From the NCBI GenBank assembly GCA_954871525.1, contig OX940860.1:25886001-25950000 (forward strand): a stretch of DNA of 64,000 nt, read 5' to 3'. The notes beneath the pieces were generated by a model. That model was not told the origin of the DNA and did not search any database. It worked only from the letters and a program-made list of their open reading frames with translations. How positions within the stretch are numbered: the first letter of the stretch is position 1; each line of letters starts with the position of its first letter. Shown here in pieces: positions 18,610-29,895 of this stretch. A program made the position numbers and the translations under genes. This stretch comes from Parietaria judaica (lineage: Eukaryota > Streptophyta > Magnoliopsida > Rosales > Urticaceae).

Positions 18610-21453
18610 TTACCAATAATCTCCACAAGAACACACACCCTTATGGAAGTGGTGAAACCTGTAATTATCCCTCATGATGATCTCTCTCTCTTCAGCAATG
18701 GATATGAATTTCGCCGCAGTGTGACAATCCCCACAAATCCGCAAGTTCTTGATTATCCTCAGCGGTGTCCGAGCCGGCGTGCTGATCAGTCCGAATGCCA
18801 AAGCGAGCTTCTCGCTGTGCCCACAGAGGCTCAGCTCCTTCTCGTCTTCACAAAAATTCTTCAAGACGAACCCCGTTTGAGGGACATAACCGAGTTTCTT
18901 GATCTCCGTGAACAAGCTCTCGATCTTTGCGGATATGGCGTTCATCGATGGATGAGAAGCCTCTCCGACGATGAAGCTGTTGACTTTTCTCTTGACCTCA
19001 ATCCAGCTGCACCCGGGAGATTTGACCACTCCCCTTTGCTTCATCAGGGTGCGAATCTCGGCAGCTTTGTCCCATCTCCCGGATGCCGAGAAAATGTTGG
19101 CTAAGAGAACGTAATTTCCCGAGACTTGTGGCTCAAGCTCGAAGAGGTGTTTGGCTGCGAATTCCGCAACGTTGGAGCTAGAGTGAATCCGACAAGCACC
19201 TAATATTGAGCCCCATATCGCTGCGTTTGGCTCGAACGGCATCCTTTCTATGAACTCTAGAGACTCGTCGAAATTTCCCGTTCGGGAAATCAGGTCAACG
19301 ATGCAAGCGTATTGCTCGATTTCTGGCTCCATTCTGAATTCTTCCTTCATCAGTTTAAAATATCTATGTCCTTCTTCAACAAGGCCTGAGTGAGTGCAAG
19401 CAGAGAAAAGATTCGTGAACGTGACATGATTCGGTTTGAGTTCCGTAATTCTCATCTGTTCAAAAAGGTTTACTGCTTCTGTACCGAATCCGTGCATTCC
19501 GTACATCGAGATCATCACGTTCCAAGTGACAAGATCTTTCTGTGGAATGGAATCGAAGACTCTTCGGCTCATCTCGATCGATCCGGACCGTCCGTACATG
19601 TCGATCAGGGCGTTCCACACGAAGGTACTGTGGTCGAACCCGTGCCTCATTATGAATTGATGGATCTCCTTCCCTTGGCACAGAGCTGCTAATCTCGAAC
19701 AAGCTCGAAGGACAGAAATTATCGTGACACTGTCGGGTTTCGTGTTTTCGAGATTCATCTCTCTTAGAAGATCCAAGGCAGTGATTCCTTGATTGTTCTG
19801 TGAACAAGCGGCTATGATTGAATTCCAAATCACAACATCTTTAGCAGAGATTTCGTCGAACACTGAGAAAGAAAGATCAAGAGATTCGCATCTCGAATAC
19901 ATCGAAATAAGAGCACTTCCAATACCAGTGAACTGTTCAATTCCGTGCCTCGTTAAAAAACAGTGAATCTCCTTCCCTGATTTCAAATCCTTCATTTGGG
20001 CACAAGCGGCCAGAGCTGCAGATAGAGAAGTTGAGTTAGGGTTTATATCTTCTCTAAGCATTCTCTGCAAAAATTCAAGAGCGGATTTTGCATTTCCCGT
20101 TTGGGTGAAACCCGTTATCAATCCGTTCCACGTAATAATGTCCGTCTTCATTCCGAGACTCATCATTTCGTAAAGAAGTTCATAAGCTTCTCTGTAATAA
20201 TTGGCAAGGGCGTAGCCGGAAAGCATTGTGTTCCAAGAAACTACATCCTTTTGTTTGATATCGTTAAAAATATGGCGAGCAACTTCTAAAGACGGGCATT
20301 TAGCATAGAAATCGATCAGCGAATTGCCCACAAGTAAATCGGAATTGAACTCGTTTCTCTTTATGCAGTAACAATGGATCTCTTTACCCTTCCGAGACAA
20401 AGACAACTTTGTGCAAACAGAAACTATGCTCGAAATAGTTACGGAATTCGGTCTCACTCCTTTCTTCAACATTGTCCTAAACAATTGCAGCGCTTCGGAG
20501 AAAAAACCGCTCTTTTCACATCCGGTAATTACCGATGTATAAGAAACGACATTGGGTCTGAAATCTTCTGAATCGCTCAACTCACATAAAATTCTGAAAC
20601 CCTCACTGGCCCGTTTATTTTGAGCGAATCCCGAAATGATTGAATTCCAAGTTACTTGGTCGGGCGTTACACCGTTCACCCTCATTTCATTGACATACCT
20701 CAAGGCTTTCCTGAAATCGCCCTTCGAAGCATAACCCGAGATCATAATATTCCACATCACGATATCCTTGAATTTGATTCCTTCGAACAAACGTCTTGCG
20801 ACGTTTATCCGACCACATTTCACAAACATTTCCAGAAACGCCCTCCGAACGTATGCGTTCCCCTCGAACTCGATGCTTATCATGTATTCGTAAACATCCT
20901 TTCCCACTTCGTAATCTTTCAACTCCGAACACGCCTTGAAAACCTTTGGGAAAACAAAGTGATCGGGCCTAATTCCTTCGCCAATCATCTCGTAATACAA
21001 AGCAATCGTCTCTTCATAAAACCCCGACCGGCAATACATCTCCATCATCGACGTGAAGCTAAACACGTTTCTCTCGGTCATTTCATCAAACAACTTCCGT
21101 GCAGGCGCAACGCAACCAAGCTTACAGTACATTTCAAGCAACTGGCTTCCCATGAATTCACATAATTCAACCCCACACACAACCATGTGAGCATGAACTT
21201 GAAAACCCAGCTCCAAGTTTCCGATTTTCCGACATTTCCGAAGAACAACAGCGTAGGTTTCGTTACACTCTTCCGGGTCAGTGAAATCCATGGAGTGAAG
21301 CAAACTTGCAACATGTCTCGAAACCCCATTTTCAGAAACCGAGCTCTCACAGAAGGAGACACAATTAGGGTTTATATGACTGCTTTGTGTGACTCTGTTT
21401 CGTCGAAATTCGATAGCTGGGCTGCGAGAAAATGCGGTGACTGAGAGAGCCAT
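18610..21453 (-). CDS. PLS-class pentatricopeptide repeat protein with DYW deaminase domain (947 aa)
   Basis: A single exon without lesions runs from ATG at 21453 to the stop at 18610. After about 60 residues of N-terminal leader (Ser/Arg-rich, likely a plastid or mitochondrial targeting peptide) comes a long series of PPR motifs of P, L and S type, with typical text such as NVFSFTSMMEMYCRSGFYEE, DIVMWNIMISGYASKGDFRK and DLVTWNVMISMYGMHGFG. The E/E+ region (GCSWIEVKRKVNSFIVGEAS) leads into a complete DYW domain. That domain holds the HxE zinc/catalytic motif in GHSEKLALAFG, the CxxCH of RICGDCHTAAKF, and the terminal CSCGDYW. Proteins of this class bind organellar RNA and carry out C-to-U editing; the target site cannot be told from sequence here. 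Lack of introns is normal for the family. Confidence 0.95.
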   Translation of the reverse strand: MALSVTAFSRSPAIEFRRNRVTQSSHINPNCVSFCESSVSENGVSRHVASLLHSMDFTDPEECNETYAVVLRKCRKIGNLELGFQVHAHMVVCGVELCEFMGSQLLEMYCKLGCVAPARKLFDEMTERNVFSFTSMMEMYCRSGFYEETIALYYEMIGEGIRPDHFVFPKVFKACSELKDYEVGKDVYEYMISIEFEGNAYVRRAFLEMFVKCGRINVARRLFEGIKFKDIVMWNIMISGYASKGDFRKALRYVNEMRVNGVTPDQVTWNSIISGFAQNKRASEGFRILCELSDSEDFRPNVVSYTSVITGCEKSGFFSEALQLFRTMLKKGVRPNSVTISSIVSVCTKLSLSRKGKEIHCYCIKRNEFNSDLLVGNSLIDFYAKCPSLEVARHIFNDIKQKDVVSWNTMLSGYALANYYREAYELLYEMMSLGMKTDIITWNGLITGFTQTGNAKSALEFLQRMLREDINPNSTSLSAALAACAQMKDLKSGKEIHCFLTRHGIEQFTGIGSALISMYSRCESLDLSFSVFDEISAKDVVIWNSIIAACSQNNQGITALDLLREMNLENTKPDSVTIISVLRACSRLAALCQGKEIHQFIMRHGFDHSTFVWNALIDMYGRSGSIEMSRRVFDSIPQKDLVTWNVMISMYGMHGFGTEAVNLFEQMRITELKPNHVTFTNLFSACTHSGLVEEGHRYFKLMKEEFRMEPEIEQYACIVDLISRTGNFDESLEFIERMPFEPNAAIWGSILGACRIHSSSNVAEFAAKHLFELEPQVSGNYVLLANIFSASGRWDKAAEIRTLMKQRGVVKSPGCSWIEVKRKVNSFIVGEASHPSMNAISAKIESLFTEIKKLGYVPQTGFVLKNFCEDEKELSLCGHSEKLALAFGLISTPARTPLRIIKNLRICGDCHTAAKFISIAEEREIIMRDNYRFHHFHKGVCSCGDYW

Positions 21454-21690
21454 TGAAGCTTGAGCTAGTGAAACGACAAGCTCATGACTGAGCCAACGGT
21501 TAGTTCTCTTTCTTCATGAAAAAGCTTGAAAATTTCAGAGGAAATATCATAGACTTGAAGCAGACAAAACTCAAAGGATAAGTGTATCGGCATTGTTTTA
21601 GAAGATTCCTTTTTTTTCTTCTTCTTCAAAGTTATGCATTTCTTCGATTATATGCCGAATCTTTGCCTATATAGATATAGTCAACGTGTC
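21454..21690 (-). promoter_or_regulatory. Upstream region of the PPR gene
   Basis: On the minus strand gactatatctatataggc lies at about 21665-21685, some 215 bp before the ATG, and may be the TATA region. The leader contains long pyrimidine/purine tracts (cttcttcttc at about 21617). No confident upstream ORF was assigned. Confidence 0.4.
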
Positions 21691-21699
21691 CGTGCCACC

Positions 21700-22028
21700 A
21701 GTTTCGCGGCCGTTGCAGCCATCCCCGGCTGTTTCCGGCCGCGACGCTCGCAGCACGACCATTTGACTATTAATATTGAAAAATAAAGTAAAATTTATAT
21801 AAATTAATAATGTAAAAGTCGTAATTTAAATTTTATTATATCATCGAGATAATATTTACTTAAATTATTGATAACGTATTTGAGATTTCTGCGCGCGTTA
21901 TATTTAGAAAATTTGTGAATCTCTCCTACTTACGCTAAAATTTTCAATAGCCCGCTTCATGTCATTTAAGTTAAGAGATAAGTCGAACATGTATATCACG
22001 TCTCTTGAGATATATTATCAAGTTTAAA
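21700..22028. other. Spacer
   Basis: A short GC-rich patch (about 21700-21765) is followed by AT-rich sequence. No feature recognised. Confidence 0.5.
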
Positions 22029-22037
22029 TTAATTTAT

Positions 22038-22910
22038 GGGGCAAATAGCCAGATATCCAAACTTCAAACTCTAATTAGCCAAATAGCCAATGTTTTAATT
22101 AATATTGCCAAATAGCCAATTAACCACGTTAATAAATCACGAAAGACCGGATTACCCTTGTATTAACGTGGTTAATTTGTTTAAAAATAAAATAAATTAA
22201 TTTTTATTAAAAAAAATATTTTTTTTTGAAAAAAAAATTAAATTTTTTGTTAAAATTTTAATCACGATTTTTTATTTTTATACAAATTAACTCCGTTAAT
22301 ACACGTTAATACACGTTAATAAACGTATTAACGAAGTTAATTTGTTCAAAAATAAATTTTTTTTTTTTAAATAATTTTTTTTTAAAAAAATTAAATTAAA
22401 TTTTTTGTTAAAATTTTAATCACGATTTTTTATTTTTAAACAAATTAAATCCGTTAATACACGTTAATAAACGTATTAACAAAGTTAATTTGTTTAAAAA
22501 TAAATTAATTTTTTTTTGAAAAAAAAATAAATTATTTTTAAAAAAAAAATTAAATTTTTTGTTAAAATTTTAATCACGATTTTTTATTTTTAAACAAATT
22601 AACTCCGTTAATACACGTTAATAAACGTATTAACGGAGTTAATTTGTTTAAAAATAAAAAATCGTGATTAAAATTTTAACAAAAAATTTAATTTTTTTTT
22701 TCAAAAAAAAAATATTTATTTTTTTTTCAAAAAAAAATTAATTTATTTTTAAACAAATTAACCACGTTAATACACGTTAATATGTTAAAAGGGTATTGTA
22801 GGTATAAAATATGTTATTAAATAACCATTTGGCTATTTTGTAAAGAAAAATGAAAGATTTGCTATTTGGCTAATCAAACATTTCAATTTGGCCATCCCAT
22901 GCAATATCTC
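22038..22910. mobile_element. AT-rich foldback MULE-like element, 'aaatagcc' family
   Basis: The two halves are complementary. The left arm carries ccaaacttcaaactctaatt, agccaaatagccaa and attaaccacgttaata. The right arm carries the inverse (ttggctaatcaaacatttca, aaccacgttaatacacgtta, ggctattttgtaaag). Flanking ttaatttat occurs at 22029-22037 and 22911-22919, an exact 9-bp match consistent with a MULE TSD, although the outermost 15 bp of the ends align poorly. Inside, a unit of about 156 bp (attttaatcacgattttt at about 22255, 22413 and 22567) is repeated three times, and an inverted copy lies near 22650. No coding capacity. Confidence 0.6.
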
Positions 22911-22919
22911 TTAATTTAT

Positions 22920-24018
22920 TGGGTATTAATTTGATACTTGAATTAACAAGCATTTTATAGAATATTACCGACTTTTGTAAATTACAATCTAAATTAATTC
23001 CATTTTTTTTAAAACGTAGAATACTTTTCTGTATTTCCCAAACGAAGTACCAAATTGTCAATCCATGTAGTACCAAACCAGAGAGTCGTGAAAATGGTTC
23101 AAGTATAGAGAACGAATGGTAGTAGTAATAATAGTACAAAGTTGTACTCTTCCCCAATTTGCCCTCCTCTCCATTCCAAAACGTGTACTGATGATCCCAG
23201 TGTGTAGTACACATTCAAACGAGACCGTACTCCAATTCATTACTATTTATTCATTCGCCAAATCCTCCTTTTTTCACACCTCAATCTTCAAAAAAACTGT
23301 CATTTTGGAAGAAATGGTAGAGGACTCTCACAGGGGTTTCCTGAGAATACATGAATAATTGTAAACGGGAAAACATTTCCGCAATGCGGGTTTTCTCTGC
23401 GATGTGCCGTGTGTTCTCAGGTCGCCCCTGTGGGGCTTTCCTCTACCGTCGGAACGGGTTACCTTTTGATCGCGTCAGTGACGGTGAGATTTTATTGATA
23501 GTTGTAAGATTAATCTTGTGCATTTCTTCATCAATTGATTTCCTAACTCATCTAGTTGTTTTGTTTGTTATTACTGTTTTTGACTTTTTGTTCTTAAAAT
23601 AGAAAGTGGTTTGTTTGTGGTGGACTGGTGGTTGTATTCTTGTGTGATTGGAATGTGAAGGAAACCTATTTTATAATTCATAATACATGAAATAGGAAAT
23701 CTTATCCACGTCTCGGTACCCATATTGTAAAAAAATAATTTTGAAAAAAATATGAAACAGGACAGTAACAAGGATTTGGAATTTCCCTGTTCCAATTTGC
23801 TTAAACATGTCCCGGACTCGATTCTCGTAATTGGGACTGAGAATTTGCAGTTTGTGTTAATCACGAAACTTCCAATCTTATAATGATGTCGGAAACTAGT
23901 AATAAAATTTCGCGGAGTGATTGGATTATTGACCTTTTGTGGCCCGGTCTGTTCTTTTGTTAATTTGGACTGCCCACAATCTGGGCCGAAATTGGATTGT
24001 TCAGTTTTGAAAATATTT
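22920..24018. other. Spacer with a possible orphan first exon
   Basis: No confident gene. At 23384-23482 a short plus-strand frame (MRVFSAMCRVFSGRPCGAFL, then YRRNGLPFDRVSD) ends at a donor-like g|gtgaga. Its Arg/Ser-rich composition resembles an organelle-targeting first exon. No matching second exon was found before the transposon block that starts at 24.0 kb, so this is at best a truncated gene start. Confidence 0.25.
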
Positions 24019-24027
24019 TATAAGACT

Positions 24028-24884
24028 CTTACAAATATAGTGTTTGGAAGCATTTTATATTTTCATTTTGTGTTTGTATTTTTTATTTTTTAAAACAGAT
24101 TTATAAAAATATTGTGAAAATGTGATTGGTTAACATAATTAATTGGCTAATTTTAGAATTGATTTAAAAAAAAATTAATTGTCATTAGTTTAACATAAGA
24201 AATAATTGACAGTGAGAGTAATATTAATAATTATATTGATAAATATATATGCAACTATCTATAGCTATGATATAAATTAATAAAAATAATAGATATAGAT
24301 ACAAAATTCAAATAATAATAGTGTAATATATACGAAAATATATGCAACTATAACAAAAAAAATAATATATTTATTTCATAATATAATTATCGTATATTTA
24401 TCGAATTCTTTCACGTGTTAGAATTGTAATATTTTTTTTTACAAGTATACATGAGAAACAAAACGAAGGAATTTAGTATAATAAAAATAATTTTTCATTA
24501 ACCAAATTCATCTTATAAGTTAATTGAAAATAATTAATAAAATCATAAGCTACCAAATCATGCATCATGCCCAAAATTAGCCATAACATTAACAATAACA
24601 AAAAAATGTAGCATACAAAGTACAATTAAGCACAATTTAATAAATAGGAAAAATGTCCTTTTAAGCTCTTATAACAAGTAAGAAAATGAAAACACCTCAA
24701 AAGGTGTTTTTATTTTGTGTGTAAAAAGAAAAAAATAAAAAGGTATTTTGAGAAAATATTTTATCAAAAAAATAACCAATCAAGTTTTTAGCTATTTTAT
24801 TGTATAACTTTATTCTTAAAATGCAAAATCATTTTGGAAATGGAATCCAAACACTATGATAAGTAACAAAATGTAATTGCATTG
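24028..24884. mobile_element. Probable non-autonomous MULE-like element
   Basis: The 9-mer tataagact flanks the interval exactly (24019-24027 and 24885-24893). Near the ends atagtgtttgga (about 24038) faces its complement tccaaacactat (about 24845-24856). The terminal 10-25 bases on the two sides do not align well, so the ends may be eroded or the TSD partly fortuitous. The interior is AT-rich and non-coding. Confidence 0.45.
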
Positions 24885-25006
24885 TATAAGACTTATTGAA
24901 CTCCGAGTTTCCAATTTTACGTGTTACCAACTGCCGATTTCCGTAAAAAAAAAACCTCCAACTGGTATTTAAACGGGTAAATATAGATATTTAAAAATAC
25001 TTAATA

Positions 25007-25804
25007 GGGTTAATTGCGGCAATAATGCACAACATTTGGTCAACAGGGGTTTTAGGTCCCTAACCTTTCAAAGTATGGGCAAAAATACACAACGTTTGTT
25101 GAATGTAAAATTCGTTGGTCCTTCCGTTAGGAATGTTAAATTCTGCTGATGTGCATCGTTAAACTGCCAAATAGGCTGTCAACTTGTAATATAAATTACA
25201 TAACCTAATTAATAAGAATAAATTAAATCATATTTTAATTATGATTCAAAAAATAAATTGAAACTTTAAATTAACGAACAATACTTATTTAACGTGTAGT
25301 TCCTATTTTAAACCCGTGCTTCAATATCATTCACATCTTTACTATGTCGTTTTATAAATTAAAGTTGTTTTTAATAATCGGTCGTTTTTCCAAAATTTTA
25401 GTCGTTTCTAATAAACTGTCGTTATGTAATCTTTGCAAATTTTAGTCGTGTTTAATAATTCGTCGTTTTTAAAATTTTTAGTCATGTTCGACGAAGAGTC
25501 TGTTAGATTTTTAGGGGGGAGTAAAAATTATTTATTTAATTTAAAGTATTAATTTGTTTTTTGAATCATAATTAAAATATGATTTAATTTATTCTTATTA
25601 ATTAAGTTATGTAATTAATATTACAAGTTGGCAGTCCATTTGGCAGTTTAACGATGCCACATCAGCAAAATTTAACATCCCTAACGTAAGGACCAACGGA
25701 TTTTACATTTAACAAAAGTTGTGTATTTTTTCCCACACTTTGAAAGGTTGGGGACCTAAAACCTCTGTTGACTAAAGGTTGTACATTATTGCCGCAATTA
25801 ACCC
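25007..25804. mobile_element. Non-autonomous MULE (MITE) with long TIRs and perfect 9-bp TSD
   Basis: TIRs of roughly 190 bp start gggttaattgcggcaataat on both sides. The right arm mirrors the left through ggtccctaacctttcaaag, the gcacaac and tggtccttccgttagg regions, and the ttaaactgccaaatagg-like part. The TSD tacttaata is exact (24998-25006 and 25805-25813). The core (about 25200-25620) is itself partly palindromic and non-coding. It is one of a run of elements here sharing the terminal gggttaat..cggcaa. Confidence 0.88.
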
Positions 25805-25891
25805 TACTTAATATTAATTTATACTGAAAAGATTCTATCGATGCCATAAACTGATATAAAATAATACCATTTGCATTATACAAGTTCATAC

Positions 25892-25934
<43 letters not shown>

Positions 25935-25935
25935 T
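25892..25935. repeat. (AAT)n microsatellite
   Basis: About 14 AAT/TAA trinucleotides sit between two MULE-type elements. Confidence 0.9.
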
Positions 25936-25961
25936 ATTTTCATAAGTATATATATTTTGAA

Positions 25962-26431
25962 GGGTTAATGACGGCAAAAATACTCGAAGTTTGGTCAAAG
26001 AACCCCTCGTGTACCCAAAGTTTAAAAGTGGTGGCAAAAATACCCAAAGTCGCATTTAGGGAGTTGACCACTCCATTCTCGTAACACCGTTAACTTACCG
26101 GTTAACTTTGGCCACGTGGACAAATTTGTTTTGTTAAGTGTAATCATTAGGGGTTCAATTAGTTGTATTAAATAGTGTTTATTAGGGGTTTAATTCGTTG
26201 TTTTATCGTAAACGAGGCTGATTTGGGCTCATCTATGTGGCAAAAATTGTTATGTCAGCAATCCACGTTTGTCCGCGTGGCCATAATTAACGGGTAAGTT
26301 AACGGCGTTACGAAAAATGGACTGATCAACTCCCTAAATGCGACTTTGGGTATTTTTACCACCACTTTTAAACTTTGGGTACACGAGGGGTTTTTTGACC
26401 AAACTTTGGGTATTTTTGCCGTCATTAACCC
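25962..26431. mobile_element. Non-autonomous MULE (MITE), 470 bp
   Basis: Both ends read gggttaatgacggcaaaaat and continue inward as near-perfect inverted repeats (ctttgggtacacgaggg, ccaccacttttaaacttt, gcgactttgggtattttt). The flanks tattttgaa (25953-25961) and tgttttgaa (26432-26440) are a 9-bp TSD with one mismatch. The central 150 bp is non-coding; its left half (gtgtttattaggggtttaat) does not pair. Confidence 0.85.
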
Positions 26432-26533
26432 TGTTTTGAATCATAAATGCCGTTCTGAGGGCCGTGATAACTATGAAAATCAAAGAGTACGGTTTTGAAT
26501 GCTTAAATGGCAAATTTGACTGCAAATAAAAAA

Positions 26534-27621
26534 AGGTTAATTGCGTCAAAAAGACTCAACTTTTGGTCAAATGTTCTCTTGTGTATACAATCTCTATAAA
26601 TAGAGGCAAAAGTACCCAAACTTGGCATTTGGGAGTTGACCGAGAAAATTTGTCCATGTGGCATGCCACATGGCACTTGACCGCCACGTGGCATGCCACG
26701 TAATTATTATTATTTTAAATAATTTTTATTAAATTTATTTTATAAATTTATTTTTTTAATAAATTTTTAATTTTTTTTTGCCAATAATAACAAATATTGA
26801 ATATTTAAATTTAAAAATTCATTATTGGATAAAATTATATATTTTTAAAAAGTGAGTAGAACGAAATAAAAATCACGGTTCACGGTTCACTTGAATTCCG
26901 TTTCCGATCCGGTTCACTCGTCGAATATAAATGTTTAATATGTTTAATAATAACCAATAAACACATACATATTGTTTAAAAAGTCAAAACATAATTAAAT
27001 ACACATCACTTATTAATAAAAAATAGCAGTCATATTTATATTTAATGAAAAAATGTTTTTATTTGTTTGCATGATATTTTTTTTTGCGTTTGCATTATAT
27101 AACAATAATTCTTTAATATATTTTTTTATTTATATATTATTTTTTTAAAAAAATTATCGTTAAATAATCATATGATTATTATTGTTAAACATATTAAGCG
27201 ATTTCATTCCACCCGTGAACCGGATCGGAGGCGGAGCTTGAGTGAACCGTGAACGGTGATTTTTTTTCTTTATTTATTTCGTTTGACCCACTTTTCTAAA
27301 ATTAATAATTATATTTAATAATAATAACCAATAATGAATATTTAAATATTCATTATTGGTTATTATTGAAAAATAATTTAATTTAAAAAAAAATAAAAAG
27401 TTTTTTTTAAAAATATTATTTTTTAAATTATTTAAAATAATAATTATGTGGCATGCCACGTGGCGGCCAAGTGCCATGTGGCAAAGGCTAATAGCCACAT
27501 GGACAAATTTTCTCGGTCAACTCCCAAATGCCGAGTTTGGGTACTTTTGCCGTCATTTACCGGATTGTATACACAGCAGAGCATTTGACCAAAGATTAGG
27601 TCTTTTTGCCGCAATTAACTC
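26534..27621. mobile_element. Foldback MULE-like element, 1.1 kb
   Basis: Ends read aggttaattgcgtcaaaaag on the left and gagttaattgcggcaaaaag on the right when read inward. Inverted pairing continues for about 400 bp per arm: ggtcaaatg, acccaaacttggcatttggg, gtggcatgccac, and the cggttcac/gatccggttcac blocks at about 26878-26930 and 27210-27262. A loop of about 275 bp remains. Candidate TSDs aataaaaaa (26525-26533) and attaaaaat (27622-27630) match at 7 of 9. No transposase. Confidence 0.7.
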
Positions 27622-27630
27622 ATTAAAAAT

Positions 27631-28554
27631 GTCACGGAAAACTATAAGTTCTGCTGGCATTTCCTTTTCACTCAAAATTCACCCCTAACGAGTACTTGTG
27701 GTTGTGGAAGCGGTGTCGATTTTTCATCTGTTTCATTGCGGGTGTTTGGTTACCAGTTGGTAACTCATCGACAATTCATCAAACGGCTCAGCATATCGAG
27801 TTTTTTTTTTTCTTTTCTTTCTGACACTTCTCGAATTTTTGGTAACCCACGGCTATCCACGGCTTTTTAATCATTGCTTAGAAGATTTAATTAGGGAAGA
27901 CCGAATGATAAATGGATTTTAGTGTTTTTTTCAATCTAAAAATTTGCCCAATTTTAATTCCTTTTCCAATATTGGAAGGGGGCCGTTTGGACCGAGTAAG
28001 TTAAAAGAAGAAAATTAATGGTACATATGGCATGTATACTCATTTTGTACTCAGTTAGTGGCACAGACAATTTAATGGTCACGTATGTACTCATTTTGTA
28101 TGGCGGTATAGACCGATTTTTTTATTCTTTCCGTGACATATATATCCACAACCACAAGTTCAACTTTATTTTGACCTTTATTATAGCTTCCATTCATTCT
28201 ATCCATTTTTTCTTCTATTTCTTCCAATTATCTTCTTTTCCTCTATGAAATTTAAAAGTTCTAGAACTCTCGATCTCATCCTCCGATCCGTTCATGGTGA
28301 ACGAGCCATCATCGGTGGTGGAGACTACGACAAAAAAAAGAAGAAAAAAGCCACCGTCATCATTTCTCGGTGATTCAGATAGCGAACAAACTCACGGAAT
28401 GAATTGAAACCAAAAGAAAAAAAAGTTAAATTTGGGTACATTGAAGTCATAGTAAGTTGAACTTGGGTATAACTATTTATAAAAGAAAAACTCTGAGTTA
28501 ATACCGTCTCAATCCTGGACAACTCGAGTATATGCTTTTACACTAAAATTAATA
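27631..28554. other. Spacer
   Basis: No confident gene. A 38-codon plus frame at 28294-28410 (MVNEPSSVVETTTKKRRKKP followed by a Ser/Asp-rich tail) has a basic nuclear-signal-like stretch and could be a stranded exon, but nothing downstream continues it. The phrase tactcattttgta is repeated at about 28037 and 28089. Confidence 0.4.
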
Positions 28555-28559
28555 TCACT

Positions 28560-29283
28560 TGTTAATGCCTAAAAATTGATTAACTTGATGCGGCCCAAGT
28601 CTTGATTTTGGGCCGGGCCCGATGTCTACATGACGGTCAAAACGGGCTTTGAAGCTTGATCTTCGGTCTTGATGGGCCGAAAATCTTCCTTGTAAAACCT
28701 GCCTCCGTTCGTGTAAAAAGAGTACAAAAAGTGAACTCTAGAGGGGGACAGAGGGGGGGTCCTCTGTCGCCCGCTCCGACGCTCAACATTAGTCGAGTAT
28801 TTGAGTAGGAAATTATGAATAAACGGGAAACATAGGTTTTTTGGCTTCAGGAGTGCTTGCCGATTGTGGCGGGGGTGCCCTCGTATTTATAGAGGACGGG
28901 GAGTTCGAATTCATGCCTTCGGGGGTAGCGGCGACCCCCGAAGGCATGAATTTTGGCCTTCGGGGGTCGCGGCGACCCCCGAAGGCATGAATTTTTAGCC
29001 TTCGGGGGTAGCGGTGACCCCCGAAGGCATATTTCTTAGACGGACCATACTCGTCTTTTACCGGGTCAGACTGTTGACTTTTCTGGTTGACTTTTGTTGA
29101 CTCTCTCGGTTGACTTTGTCGGTTGACTTTTTCCGGGTCGCGTCTGTTGACTTTTCTGTGTCGGGCCCAATTGACTTTTTTGACCGGTTTGGGTTGACTT
29201 TCCAAAGCGGGTAAAAGTTGATTTATTGGGCTTTATATGTCTTGGGCCTCAATTTTTCTAAGCTCCGAAAAATACGCATAACA
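28560..29283 (-). repeat. 3' LTR (minus-strand sense) of the LARD element
   Basis: 724 bp, tgttaatgcc...cataaca. It is near-identical to the partner at 33730-34438; most of the length difference is one extra ggttgactttgtc-like unit in the TTGAC cluster. Three hairpins of the type gccttcggggg...cccccgaaggc lie at 28914-29028. Confidence 0.9.
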
Positions 29284-29384
29284 TTAACCTCCCAGTTTCT
29301 TGGGAGATTCATCTTGAGAGAAACTTTATGCGTTTTGTCATCTTGGACAAGTTACCGGAATTAATCTTCGGTTTTTTTGATATT

Positions 29385-29895
29385 TTTGCTAGGTTTCGCG
29401 CCTTAACGTTTTACTTCCTGGAGTTTTGCCCCGTAGCGTATTTTTAGTATTTTGCCGAGTTTCTGCGTATTTGCGTCTTACATCTCGGTCTTTCACGTCG
29501 TAGCGTCGTTTAGTATTTTGCCGAGTTTCTGCGCCTTAGCGTTTTACTTCTCGGTCTTTTGCGCCGTAACGTCTTGTTAGCATTTTGCCTAGTTTCTGCG
29601 CCTTAGCGTCTTATTTCTCAGTATTTTGCGCCGTAGCGTCTTTTTGTATTTTGTCGAGTTTTTGCGCCTTAATGTCTTGCTTCTCGGACTTTTGCGCCGT
29701 AGCGTCTTTTTAGTATTTTGCTAAGTTTCTGCGCCTTAGCGTCTGATTTCTCAGTCTTTTGCGCCGTAGAGTCTTTTTAGTATTATGTCGAGTTTCTACG
29801 CCTTAGCGTCTTACTTCTCGGTATTTTGCGCCGTAGTGTCTTTTTAGGATTTTGTCGAGTTTCTGCGCTTTAGCGACTTACTTCTCGGTCTTTAT
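29385..29895. repeat. 67-bp minisatellite (array A)
   Basis: About 7.5 units begin near 29400, 29466, 29533, 29600, 29666, 29733, 29800 and 29867. Each carries gcgccttagcgtcttacttc, tcggtcttttgcgccgtagc and gtctttttagtattttg. The period is 66-67 bp. Internally each unit is a double phrase (gcgcct and gcgccg), so it probably arose from a shorter precursor. Confidence 0.9.

Noticed and set aside
18643..21444. Several open frames on the plus strand and other minus frames across the PPR gene (for example 18643-19104, 20656-21165)
   Set aside because: They overlap a single 947-aa PPR frame with full domain structure and carry no domains of their own; they are antisense or out-of-frame shadows.
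23351..23602. Plus frame of 83 codons proposed as a complete small gene
   Set aside because: The part after about 23482 looks like intron (gtgaga donor, T-rich sequence); only the first third resembles coding sequence and no second exon was found.
24028..24884. Calling this interval a certain MULE on the basis of its exact 9-bp flanks alone
   Set aside because: The terminal bases on the two sides do not match well in a strongly AT-rich setting, so it is kept only as probable.
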